The notes beneath the pieces are model-generated. The model worked only from the letters and a program-made list of their open reading frames with translations, had not been told where the DNA came from and ran no database searches. A stretch of 64,000 bases of DNA, from NCBI RefSeq assembly GCF_003994855.1, contig NZ_CP034142.1:3968001-4032000 (forward strand), given 5' to 3'. Positions 15,817-23,756 of the stretch are shown piece after piece. This DNA comes from Marinobacter sp. NP-4(2019) (GTDB lineage: Bacteria; Pseudomonadota; Gammaproteobacteria; Pseudomonadales; Oleiphilaceae). Made by a program: the position numbers and the translations under genes. Each line of letters opens with the position of its first letter. Position 1 is the first letter of the stretch.

Positions 15817-17967
15817 CTAGTATTCGAGCCTGGCGTAGGCGGTCTTGCGGGATGCCTCCCGCGCCTGCTTCAGGGTATGGACACCACGCTCTTCAAGCAG
15901 CGGGATCAACTTCAGCAGTACATGGCCGGTAACCATCGCATCCCCCAGCGCGGTGTGCCGGCCGACCACCTGCACCCCGAGGCGGGCGGCAATCTGTTCC
16001 AGGCTGTGGCCCTCCGCCGGTTGCACCAGGGCGGACAGCAGCAGAGTGTCCAGCACCGGCTGGATAAAGCGGATGCCAGTTTGCGCTTCTTTGAGTTGCA
16101 AGAAACGCATGTCGAAAGCGGCGTTGTGAGCCACCAGCACCGTGTCCTCGGCAAAGCGCTGGAACAGCGGCAGCACCTCGGTGATATCCGGCTGCCCGTT
16201 GAGCATCTGCGGCGTGAGGCCATGGATCACCTGGGATTCCCGCGGCACCGGCCGGTGCGGGTCGACCAGTTGCTCGAAGCATTCCTGCATCAGCAGTCGC
16301 CCGTTAACGATGCGCACCGCGCCGATGGAGATGATTTCATCGCCCTCGGATGGCGCCAGTCCGGTGGTCTCGGTGTCGAACACGGTGTAGGTCAACTGCC
16401 GCAGCGGTCGCTCGTCCAGTTCGGTACTCTGTCCCGGTTGGTTGAACAGGTCGAAATCGTAGTACACCGGCCGCCCGGGAACCCGTGCCGGCACGGACAC
16501 CTCCGCTTCCGACCGGGTCGCTGGCAATTGCAGGCACAGGCGACTGCACCCGGCCACTGTATCGCCCTGGCACCAGATTTCGCCGCCATGGCTCTCCAGC
16601 ACCTCCCGCAGGGACGAGGCAGCGGGGCCTTCAGCGACGGACCTGAACGGCCGCTGCTCCCACTCATGCAGATGTTCCGGCTCCGGTGCCGGTCCTTCCC
16701 AGCCGATCAACAGGCGCGCAAAGTGGCCATCAGCAACCACTTCGACTGTCACCTCGCGAATGTCCAGGGCATCGGCCAGGGTTGCCATCAATTGGGTCAT
16801 CGCCTGCACCAGGGAGTAGCTGTCCAGATTCAGCCAGAGCGACTCATCACTCTCCGGGTAGCGAGCGTTATCGGAGGGACAGCGAGCCGTGACCCCGACC
16901 GTGGCGAAGCTGTGCCGCAGGGCCACCAGCAGGTCGGTGGCCAGCATGTCCTCGAACAGCCATTGCGGATGCAGCAGGTCTGCGTGCCGGGCCAGGGCCT
17001 GTTCCAGATGCCGGGAAAGCCGTTGCGCCTCGTCATTGATCACCTCGCCGAAACGGCGCCGGTGCCCGGCATCCATGTCCGGGAAACGCTCCATGGTCTC
17101 CGCGGCGGCGCGGATGTTACCCAACGCCGCCCGGGTGCCTTCGGTCAACTGTTGCAGCAGCGCATCACGGCGGCTGTCCAGCGTCACCTCACGGGTGATG
17201 TCCTCGAGGATCAGCACGAAGCCGATCAACTCGCCCCGATGATCCAGCATTGGGGCCATTTGCGCCCGCAGCAGGTAATCGCCACGGGCAGTGACGAAGT
17301 GGGCCGCCGGGTCCTGGCAATTCTGCCGGAGGCGCTGCCGGATCCGTTCCAGGGCATGTACGATCAGCCGCTGGTCGAGTATGCCGAAAATCGATCGGCC
17401 CAGCCCCACTGGCGCCCGGGCCGGGCCGCCGGCGTGCGGCTTGAGCAGTTGGCTGGCGCTCGCGTTGTACAGCAGGATACGGCCCTCGCTGTTGCACATC
17501 AGCACACTCTGGGACAGCTCCGACATCAACGCCGCCAGGCGGTTCTTTTCCTGCTCGATACGGGCGTTGGCTTCTTCGATACGGCTTGTGACCTCGCGCT
17601 GCAACGCGCAGTGGGCCTCGGCAAAGGCGTTCACCGCCTCACCCAGCCGGCGCATATCGCGGCTGCCGGCCATGGCCACGCGGTGCTCGGGATGGGCCCG
17701 GTGAATGATTTCAACGTCTTCACGCAGGCGGGTCACCGCCTCCGGGTAGGCCACCAGCCACTGGCGGACGAGTACGCCAAAGGGCACCAATACCAGCATG
17801 CCAAGCACAACCAACAACATGCCGCGCCCGGATACCAGCGCGCTCAACGCCTCCCGTTCCGCGGCATTCAGGTCGGCCCAGAGAAAGCCACCGGCGATTG
17901 CCAGCAGGCCGGCGAGCAGTGCAATCAGTGCCACCAGCCAGAGCGCAACACGTACCCTCGGGCGCAT
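15817..17967 (-). CDS. Degenerate sensor kinase fused to a DnaQ-type 3'-5' exonuclease
   Basis: A 716-residue fusion. Residues 1-75 hold two membrane helices; 80-150 a HAMP/coiled region; 150-260 a PAS domain (VLMCNSEGRILLYNASA); 265-325 a HisKA-like helix pair; 380-485 an ATPase-like domain; 525-690 a DEDDh exonuclease. The H-box SHELRTP is replaced by TEGTRAA (E276 at the histidine site). The N-box asparagines appear as Q392 and T395. So phosphotransfer looks lost. The exonuclease is intact: FDTETTG (D531, E533), HNAAFD (D619) and HTALGD (H671, D676). It is the last gene of the signalling operon, three bases after the receiver gene. Probably a membrane-tethered nuclease controlled by the kinase system; the substrate is unknown. 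Confidence 0.85.
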   Translation of the reverse strand: MRPRVRVALWLVALIALLAGLLAIAGGFLWADLNAAEREALSALVSGRGMLLVVLGMLVLVPFGVLVRQWLVAYPEAVTRLREDVEIIHRAHPEHRVAMAGSRDMRRLGEAVNAFAEAHCALQREVTSRIEEANARIEQEKNRLAALMSELSQSVLMCNSEGRILLYNASASQLLKPHAGGPARAPVGLGRSIFGILDQRLIVHALERIRQRLRQNCQDPAAHFVTARGDYLLRAQMAPMLDHRGELIGFVLILEDITREVTLDSRRDALLQQLTEGTRAALGNIRAAAETMERFPDMDAGHRRRFGEVINDEAQRLSRHLEQALARHADLLHPQWLFEDMLATDLLVALRHSFATVGVTARCPSDNARYPESDESLWLNLDSYSLVQAMTQLMATLADALDIREVTVEVVADGHFARLLIGWEGPAPEPEHLHEWEQRPFRSVAEGPAASSLREVLESHGGEIWCQGDTVAGCSRLCLQLPATRSEAEVSVPARVPGRPVYYDFDLFNQPGQSTELDERPLRQLTYTVFDTETTGLAPSEGDEIISIGAVRIVNGRLLMQECFEQLVDPHRPVPRESQVIHGLTPQMLNGQPDITEVLPLFQRFAEDTVLVAHNAAFDMRFLQLKEAQTGIRFIQPVLDTLLLSALVQPAEGHSLEQIAARLGVQVVGRHTALGDAMVTGHVLLKLIPLLEERGVHTLKQAREASRKTAYARLEY

Positions 17968-17970
17968 CGG

Positions 17971-18342
17971 CTATTTGTCCTCCAGGTGCGCTGCGATCTC
18001 CGCCAGCAGTTCCTGGGTCGAGAACGGTTTGGTGATGTAGGCGTCGGCGCCCAGGGCGAGGCCCTTGCTGATTTCCACCTCGCGGCCCTTGGCGGTCAGC
18101 ATCAGCACCCGCATGCCCTGCCAGTCCGGATTCTCGCGGATCTTCTGGCACACATCGAAACCGCTCAGGTGTGGCAACATCACATCGAGCAGCACCAGGT
18201 CCGGTGACTCCCGCCGGATCGCTTCCAGCGCTTCCTGGCCATCGTGGGCCACCACCACCCGGTAGCCGGCCTGCTTGAGCAGGAACTCCAGGGAGATAAC
18301 AATGTTCTGCTCGTCGTCGGCAATCAACACGGTCTTGCTCAT
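17971..18342 (-). CDS. Stand-alone response regulator receiver (CheY-like)
   Basis: A 123-residue single REC domain. The acidic pair is at D9 and D10 (LIADDEQ), the phospho-acceptor is D53 in LVLLDVMLP, followed by the threonine of LMLTAKG and the lysine of AYITKPFS. No output domain is attached. Its ATG overlaps the stop of the transporter-kinase gene by 4 bases, so the two are coupled and the kinase is its obvious phosphodonor. The output is probably protein-protein contact, perhaps with the exonuclease fusion encoded just downstream. Confidence 0.92.
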   Translation of the reverse strand: MSKTVLIADDEQNIVISLEFLLKQAGYRVVVAHDGQEALEAIRRESPDLVLLDVMLPHLSGFDVCQKIRENPDWQGMRVLMLTAKGREVEISKGLALGADAYITKPFSTQELLAEIAAHLEDK

Positions 18343-21125
18343 GTCTTGTCCTCCGTCTCGTGGCCGGGGTCCGGCACGGCCACATCCGACTGCCCCAGGG
18401 GCAAGGTAAAGGAAAACGTCGCGCCCTTGCCAGGTTCACTGCGCACCCACAGCCGGCCGCCAAAATGTTCGACGATCTGCCGGCTGATCGGTAGGCCGAG
18501 ACCGGTGCCCTGGGGTTTCTCCGTCAGGTTGTCCCCGGCCTGGCGGAATTTCTCGAAGATGGTGTCCTGATCCGCGGCATCAACTCCACGGCCATTATCG
18601 CGCACATCCACCTGCAACGCCTCCGGCAGCACCCGCACGGTAATCCCGATGCGCCCCGCCTCGCGGTCGCAGAACTTGATGGCATTGGTGATCAGGTTGA
18701 GCAGCACCTGCAGTAGCCGGTCACGGTCCGCCATGACCGGGGGCACCTGCCGCGGCAGGTTGAGTTCCAGTTCCACTCCCTGCTCCTGCACCAGTTGGCT
18801 GGTGGTGGTCAGGGCGTCGTCGATCACCTCCGCCAGGTCGAGCTCGGTGGCATGCCATTCCACCCGTCCCGCTTCCAGCTTGGCCAGGTCCAGTACCTGG
18901 TTGATCATTCGCGTCAGGCGCTCGCTCTCCTTGACGATAATGGCGATAAACTGCGCCCGCTGTGCCTGATCCAGCTCCGGATTGTCGTTGAGGATCTCGG
19001 AGAACGCGCGGATGGAGGTCAGCGGTGTCCGCAGCTCGTGGGTCACGGTGGAGATGAAGTCGTCCTTCAGGCGGTCCAGCTCCCGCAGCCGTTCGTTGGC
19101 CGCCCGCAGTTCACTGGTGGCGGCCTCCAATTCCCGCGACTGCTGCTCCAGGCGACGGCTGTACGCGATCACCTGGGAGGTCTCGTCGAGGATACCGAGC
19201 ACTTCCTCCATGCCCAGGGGCTCTTCCTGCACCGCCGACGCCAGCACCACCCGCGCCGAGGCGGCCCCGATGGCGCCGGCCAGTTGCTGCTCGGCGAAAT
19301 GCACCAGGTCGGCGTCCGGCACCAGCTCGGCGCTGGAGCGCAGACCGCGCCTGGCGGCGTAGTTGTCAAAGGCTTCCGCGGCCCGGGTCGGCCCCAGGAA
19401 GCGCCCGACCAGGGCAATCACTTCCGTCATCGATGCGCTCCCGCGCCACAGGCTGGCGCCCCGCCCGGGCGACTTAAAGACATCGACGAAGAGCAGCGCC
19501 TGGGCATGCTCGCGGCTGCTCTGGCGGCCGAACAGCGACACCCCCACGTAGGCGCCCAGGTTGGCCAACAGGCTCCAGAACAGCGAGTGGCCGATCTCGT
19601 CCACACCCTCCAGGCCAAACAGGGCCGTTGGTTTAAGCCAGGCAATGGCAAACGGCCCCTGCTCGATAAAACTCAGTGGCAGCCAGCCGGACTTGGCGAA
19701 CGCGGGCAGCAGCAGGGTGTAGGCCCACAGCAGGAAGCCCAGGGACAGCCCCCACAGGGCACCGGCGCGGGTACCCTGCTTCCAGTACATGCCCCCCAGC
19801 ATCGCTGGTGCGAACTGGGCCACCGCGGCAAAGGACACCAGACCGATGGAGACCAGGGCGTAGGCCTCGCCGGCGGCACGGTAGTACACATAGCCAAGCA
19901 GCATCAGCAACAGGATGGCGCCGCGGCGGATGCCCAGCAGCAAACGCGACAGGTCGCGGCGCTGGGCCAGCCCGAGGGCTTTCCAGCGCAGCAGCAGCGG
20001 CATCGCCAGGTCGTTACAGATCATGGTGGAGAGCGCGATGGTCTCGACGATGACCATCCCGGTGGCGGCGGACAGCCCACCGATGAACACCAGCAGCGCC
20101 AAGGCCTCCTGATGGTGGGCCATGGGCAGGGTCAGCACAAAGGTATCGGCGTCCACCGTACCGGCGGAGAAATGCATTAATCCGGCGAAGGCGATCGGAA
20201 GCACAAATATATTGATCGCCAGCAGGTACAGGGGAAACAGCCAGATGGCCTTGGCCAGGTGGTTCTCGTTGACGTTCTCCACCACGCTGATCTGGAACTG
20301 GCGTGGCAGGAACAGGATCGACAGCATCGACAGGAAAATCAGCGCCGCCCAGGATCCGTAGGTACCGGCTGGGCCGCCGAGGGTCAACAACTGGCCGATA
20401 TCCGGCAACCGGGCGGCCCGGTCGAAGATATCGGCGAAACCGTCGTAAAGTACGAAGGTGACGAAAATGCCCAAGGCCAGGAAGGCCAGCAGCTTGACCA
20501 GGGACTCGAAGGCGATGGCCGCCACCATGCCCTCATGACGCTCGGTGGCATCCAGGTGGCGGGTGCCGAACACAATGGTGAACAGCGCCAGCAGCAGCGC
20601 CACGTAGAGTGCGGTATCCCGCAGTGGGCTCATGACCTCGCCCTGGCGGGGCATCTGGATGGCGGGGTACTCCCAGAAGATCAGGAAGCTGCTGGACACC
20701 GCCTTCAACTGCAGGGCGATGTAGGGAATCACTCCCACCACCGCGATCAGGGTAACCAGCCCGCCCAACAATGCGCTCTTGCCATAGCGCGCGGCGATGA
20801 AATCGGCAATCGAGGTGATGCGGTTGGCCTTGCTGATGCGGATCATCTTGCGCAGCACCAGCCAGAACAGGGCGGCCATCAGAGTTGGTCCGAGGTAGAT
20901 GGGCAGGAAGCCGACTCCGCTGACCGCTGCCCGGCCGACGCTGCCATAGAAAGTCCAGGAAGTGGCGTATACCGCCATCGACAGGGCGTAGATGTACGGG
21001 TTGGCAATGATTGAACGGCCGGCGTCGGCGCGCTTGTCGCCCCAATAGGCGATGGCGAAGAGAATGCCCAGGTAGGCACAGGACGTCAGCAGTATCAGGC
21101 CACCTATAGGCATGGACAGCGACAT
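18339..21125 (-). CDS. Sodium/solute symporter fused to histidine kinase (CbrA-like)
   Basis: A 928-residue membrane sensor. Residues 1 to about 560 form a Na+/solute symporter (SSSF) domain with roughly 13 helices (YATSWTFYGSVGRAA near the start). A linker (600-680) has a coiled coil (SRRLEQQSRELEAATSELRA). A functional HisKA follows, with HELRTP around residue 696, then an ATPase with N-box LLNLITNAIKF and G-boxes DNGRGVD and GTGLGL. This is the CbrA/CrbS architecture, which links nutrient uptake or sensing to gene control. Start at 21125: GAGGGGG lies eight bases upstream; a TTG at 21131 is possible. No NtrC- or LuxR-type regulator follows, only a lone receiver. Confidence 0.9.
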   Translation of the reverse strand: MSLSMPIGGLILLTSCAYLGILFAIAYWGDKRADAGRSIIANPYIYALSMAVYATSWTFYGSVGRAAVSGVGFLPIYLGPTLMAALFWLVLRKMIRISKANRITSIADFIAARYGKSALLGGLVTLIAVVGVIPYIALQLKAVSSSFLIFWEYPAIQMPRQGEVMSPLRDTALYVALLLALFTIVFGTRHLDATERHEGMVAAIAFESLVKLLAFLALGIFVTFVLYDGFADIFDRAARLPDIGQLLTLGGPAGTYGSWAALIFLSMLSILFLPRQFQISVVENVNENHLAKAIWLFPLYLLAINIFVLPIAFAGLMHFSAGTVDADTFVLTLPMAHHQEALALLVFIGGLSAATGMVIVETIALSTMICNDLAMPLLLRWKALGLAQRRDLSRLLLGIRRGAILLLMLLGYVYYRAAGEAYALVSIGLVSFAAVAQFAPAMLGGMYWKQGTRAGALWGLSLGFLLWAYTLLLPAFAKSGWLPLSFIEQGPFAIAWLKPTALFGLEGVDEIGHSLFWSLLANLGAYVGVSLFGRQSSREHAQALLFVDVFKSPGRGASLWRGSASMTEVIALVGRFLGPTRAAEAFDNYAARRGLRSSAELVPDADLVHFAEQQLAGAIGAASARVVLASAVQEEPLGMEEVLGILDETSQVIAYSRRLEQQSRELEAATSELRAANERLRELDRLKDDFISTVTHELRTPLTSIRAFSEILNDNPELDQAQRAQFIAIIVKESERLTRMINQVLDLAKLEAGRVEWHATELDLAEVIDDALTTTSQLVQEQGVELELNLPRQVPPVMADRDRLLQVLLNLITNAIKFCDREAGRIGITVRVLPEALQVDVRDNGRGVDAADQDTIFEKFRQAGDNLTEKPQGTGLGLPISRQIVEHFGGRLWVRSEPGKGATFSFTLPLGQSDVAVPDPGHETEDKT

Positions 21126-21138
21126 CGACAATGCCCCC

Positions 21139-21339
21139 TCACCGCCTGGAGCCTTCTATAGCCCAGATCATCAATACGATCAGCAGCGCCCAGGCCCCGA
21201 ACAGGTAGGCAAACAACAGCGGGATGCCAAACACCTCACCGCGGCTGTCGAACAGGGCCAGCAAAGGGTAGCTGAATAACAGGCAGCCCAGCAGGAACAA
21301 CGCCACCAGCCGCTGAGCCCACAGTGTACGATTGGCCAT
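21139..21339 (-). CDS. Small two-helix membrane protein preceding the transporter-kinase
   Basis: A 66-residue protein with two hydrophobic helices (LVALFLLGCLLFSYPLLALF and IPLLFAYLFGAWALLIVLMIW) joined by a short DSRGEV loop. It ends 13 bases before the kinase start and has GGGAGG upstream of its ATG at 21339. Small membrane proteins of this kind commonly precede SSSF transporters and CbrA-type sensors (CbrX in Pseudomonas is the comparison I have in mind), where they may couple translation or act as a subunit. That link is inference. Confidence 0.75.
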   Translation of the reverse strand: MANRTLWAQRLVALFLLGCLLFSYPLLALFDSRGEVFGIPLLFAYLFGAWALLIVLMIWAIEGSRR

Positions 21340-21425
21340 GGACTTCACCTCCCTCAGGGAAGTGTAGTCCATGGCTCGCCAATCCATTGTTTTTCGAGTT
21401 CGGGGCCCTGTGTTTCCCCAGTAGT

Positions 21426-21752
21426 TTAAAGCGCCTCGGAAATAAAGTTCCGCAGCTGGCCGAGCCCGGCAGTGCCCGTGTGTTTAGCTGCAGGCTTGCC
21501 GTCACGATAGATCACCAGGGCAGGAATGCCCCGGATCCCCGTGGCTGTTGCCAGGTCTGGATTCTCGTCCACATTCACCTTGGCCACACTCAGTTCATCA
21601 GTGAACTCGTCCGCCAGCTCCTCCAGCAGCGGGGCAATGGCGCGGCAAGGTCCGCACCAGTCGGCCCAGAAATCTACCAGGACGGGCTTGGCCGAACTCT
21701 CAATGGTGTCATTAAAATTGCTGTCGTTCAGGTGCTGGATGGTATTGGTCAT
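21426..21752 (-). CDS. trxA: Thioredoxin
   Basis: A 108-residue thioredoxin: VLVDFWADWCGPCRAIAPLLEEL holds the WCGPC redox site, then KVNVDENPDLATATGIRGIPALVIY with the cis-proline. A cytoplasmic protein-disulfide reductase. The ATG at 21752 has AGGAG upstream; the extended frame to 21839 is not needed. It diverges from a LysR gene. The trxA symbol is given by family; another thioredoxin gene may exist beside rho elsewhere in the genome. Confidence 0.9.
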   Translation of the reverse strand: MTNTIQHLNDSNFNDTIESSAKPVLVDFWADWCGPCRAIAPLLEELADEFTDELSVAKVNVDENPDLATATGIRGIPALVIYRDGKPAAKHTGTAGLGQLRNFISEAL

Positions 21753-21940
21753 CGCACTCTCCTCATTTCGGTGGTTTGGATAAGTAGAGGATGCCCACTC
21801 ACCAGGGCGGGCGACCAATGGTTTGTTTGCATAAAACACATCATCTGGAGTGATGTATTTTAGAAGGATCCCTTGCTGACCAAGTGAAACCTGGCTTAGG
21901 CTGGAGGCTGAAGATTACGCTTTCAGGGAGATTTTTGCGG

Positions 21941-22855
21941 GTGAAGAACCAGGAGTTGACGCTACTCTACGTATTCGATGCCATTATGACCGAGGGCTCG
22001 ATAACCCGTGCTGCCGAGCGGCTGGCGATGACCCAGCCGGCGGTCTCGAATGCGGTTTCCCGCATGCGGGAAACCTGGCATGATCCGCTGTTCGTCAAGC
22101 AGGGCCGGAACATCCGGCCGACCTCCTATGCCCGCAGTCTCTGGGACCAGATTCGCGGCCCCATGCACGACCTGAGCAATGCAGTGAATGTGACCCGGTT
22201 CGAGCCGGCCCAGGCACGGCGACAATTCCGGATTGCGGTCACCGACGCCATGCTGGAACTGATCTGGCAACCACTGGTGGCCGAGCTCGAGCAACAAGCA
22301 CCCGGTGTGGACCTGTACGCGGTGCCGTTTACTGCGGAAAGCGCCCTCACCCAGCTCCGTGAGGCTCACGTGGACCTCGCCCTCGGCATGCTGACGGAGC
22401 ACGATCGCAGCCTTCGCAGTGTCTGGCTGTTCGACAGCGGCCATACCGTCGTCATGCGGCACGACCATCCTCTGGCGGGGCGGCCGTTGGCGGTGGACGA
22501 CTATGTCGGTACTCGTCACCTGATGGTGTCGCTGTCCGGCGAGGTGAATGGCTTCGTCGACCAGGCCCTGGAACGTCAGGGCCTCAAACGTCGGGTGGCC
22601 GTCACCGTCAACCACTTCCCCGCGGTCCCCCGGCTGCTGCGCCAGTCAGATATGATTGCCACCCTGCCCCGGATAGCCACCAACGACACTGGCTTCAACG
22701 AGGGAATATGGTCCACCGGAGCACCAATCGCTATTGATCCCCTCAGCCTGTACCTGGTCTGGCACACCCGGCACGATCGGGACCCCGGTGTCATCTGGAT
22801 ACGGGAGCGGGTCGAACGAATTGCCAAGGCATGCTGGGCGGAATGCTCTGGCTAG
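21941..22855 (+). CDS. LysR family transcriptional regulator
   Basis: A 304-residue regulator. The N-terminal winged helix-turn-helix reads LLYVFDAIMTEGSITRAAERLAMTQPAVSNAVSRM, close to the NodD/LeuO-like subgroup. The effector domain follows (RQFRIAVTDAMLELIWQPL, DLALGML, HPLAGRPL). No ATG fits the start; GTG at 21941 with GGGAG about ten bases upstream is preferred over the GTG at 21884. It is divergent from thioredoxin and converges on prkB. Target and effector unknown. Confidence 0.85.
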   Translation: MKNQELTLLYVFDAIMTEGSITRAAERLAMTQPAVSNAVSRMRETWHDPLFVKQGRNIRPTSYARSLWDQIRGPMHDLSNAVNVTRFEPAQARRQFRIAVTDAMLELIWQPLVAELEQQAPGVDLYAVPFTAESALTQLREAHVDLALGMLTEHDRSLRSVWLFDSGHTVVMRHDHPLAGRPLAVDDYVGTRHLMVSLSGEVNGFVDQALERQGLKRRVAVTVNHFPAVPRLLRQSDMIATLPRIATNDTGFNEGIWSTGAPIAIDPLSLYLVWHTRHDRDPGVIWIRERVERIAKACWAECSG

Positions 22856-22870
22856 CTCCCCCTGCGCTGG

Positions 22871-23737
22871 TCACGCGAAGGGCTTTTGCGCCATCAATCT
22901 CATCACCATGGGTCTCAGGATGAGATCCATGGCAAGCCCCAGCTTTGTCCCCGGGATGACCAGGGTGTCATGCCGGGACACGCTGCTGTTGGCGATCATC
23001 TGCAACAGGTAGGGGAAATCCACTTCCGAGGCGTCGCGGAACCGGATCACCACCATGCTCTCATCTTCCGAGGGCACATCCCGCACGACAAACGGGTTGG
23101 AGGTATCCACCAGGGGCACCCGCTGGAAGTTGATGTGGGTATGGGCAAACTGCGGCACGATATCATGGACGTAATCGTCCATCCGGTTGATGATGGTTTC
23201 CACCACCGCTTCCTGGGAATACCCGCGCCTGTTGGTGTCGCGGTGAATCTTCTGTATCCATTCCAGGTTAACAATCGGCACCACGCCAATCAGCAGGTCG
23301 ACGTATTGGGCAATGTTATAGGTGTCACTGACCACACCACCGTGCAATCCTTCATAGAACAGCAGGTCGGTATCCGCAGGCAGCGGTCCCCATGGGGTGA
23401 AGGTACCGGGTTTGTATCCCGCCGCCACCAGAGCCTGATCCTCATCGTGGACGTATTGGCGGAACTGGCCATTACCGGTGTGGCCATAGTCGTACAGCAG
23501 GGCCTCGAGTTTATCGATGTGGTTGGCAGCCAGGGCAAAATGGTTACGCTCCCCGAACTGCCCCTTGGCCGCCAGGCGGGCCATCTGTTCCCGGGTATAG
23601 CGGTGAAAGCTGTCGCCACTGACCATGGCGGCCCGCAGCCCTTCACTGGCGAATATCCGGCTGAATATCTGGCCGGTGGTTGTGGTGCCGGCGCCGGAGG
23701 AACCGGTGACAGCAATAACAGGGTGACGTTTCGACAT
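22871..23737 (-). CDS. prkB: Phosphoribulokinase, PrkB type
   Basis: A 288-residue P-loop kinase. The P-loop is GSSGAGTTTTGQIF near residue 12, followed by VSGDSFHRYTREQM and the TDLLFYEGLHGGVV walker-B-like segment of phosphoribulokinases. It is the PrkB form found in heterotrophic gammaproteobacteria that lack a Calvin cycle (in E. coli beside yhfA and crp), whose real substrate is uncertain. No Rubisco gene is seen. The ATG at 23737 gives the family length. Confidence 0.9.
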   Translation of the reverse strand: MSKRHPVIAVTGSSGAGTTTTGQIFSRIFASEGLRAAMVSGDSFHRYTREQMARLAAKGQFGERNHFALAANHIDKLEALLYDYGHTGNGQFRQYVHDEDQALVAAGYKPGTFTPWGPLPADTDLLFYEGLHGGVVSDTYNIAQYVDLLIGVVPIVNLEWIQKIHRDTNRRGYSQEAVVETIINRMDDYVHDIVPQFAHTHINFQRVPLVDTSNPFVVRDVPSEDESMVVIRFRDASEVDFPYLLQMIANSSVSRHDTLVIPGTKLGLAMDLILRPMVMRLMAQKPFA

Positions 23738-23756
23738 GGCAAACCGTGGTCAGGCG

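Noticed and set aside
15877..18207. A 776-codon open frame on the plus strand opposite the kinase-exonuclease gene
   Set aside because: It is rich in His, Gln and Arg with no recognisable domain, and the opposite strand has clear PAS and exonuclease motifs. It is a GC-rich antisense shadow.
18795..20180. A 461-codon open frame on the plus strand opposite the transporter-kinase
   Set aside because: Gly/Gln/His-rich composition without motifs; the minus strand shows the symporter and HisKA.
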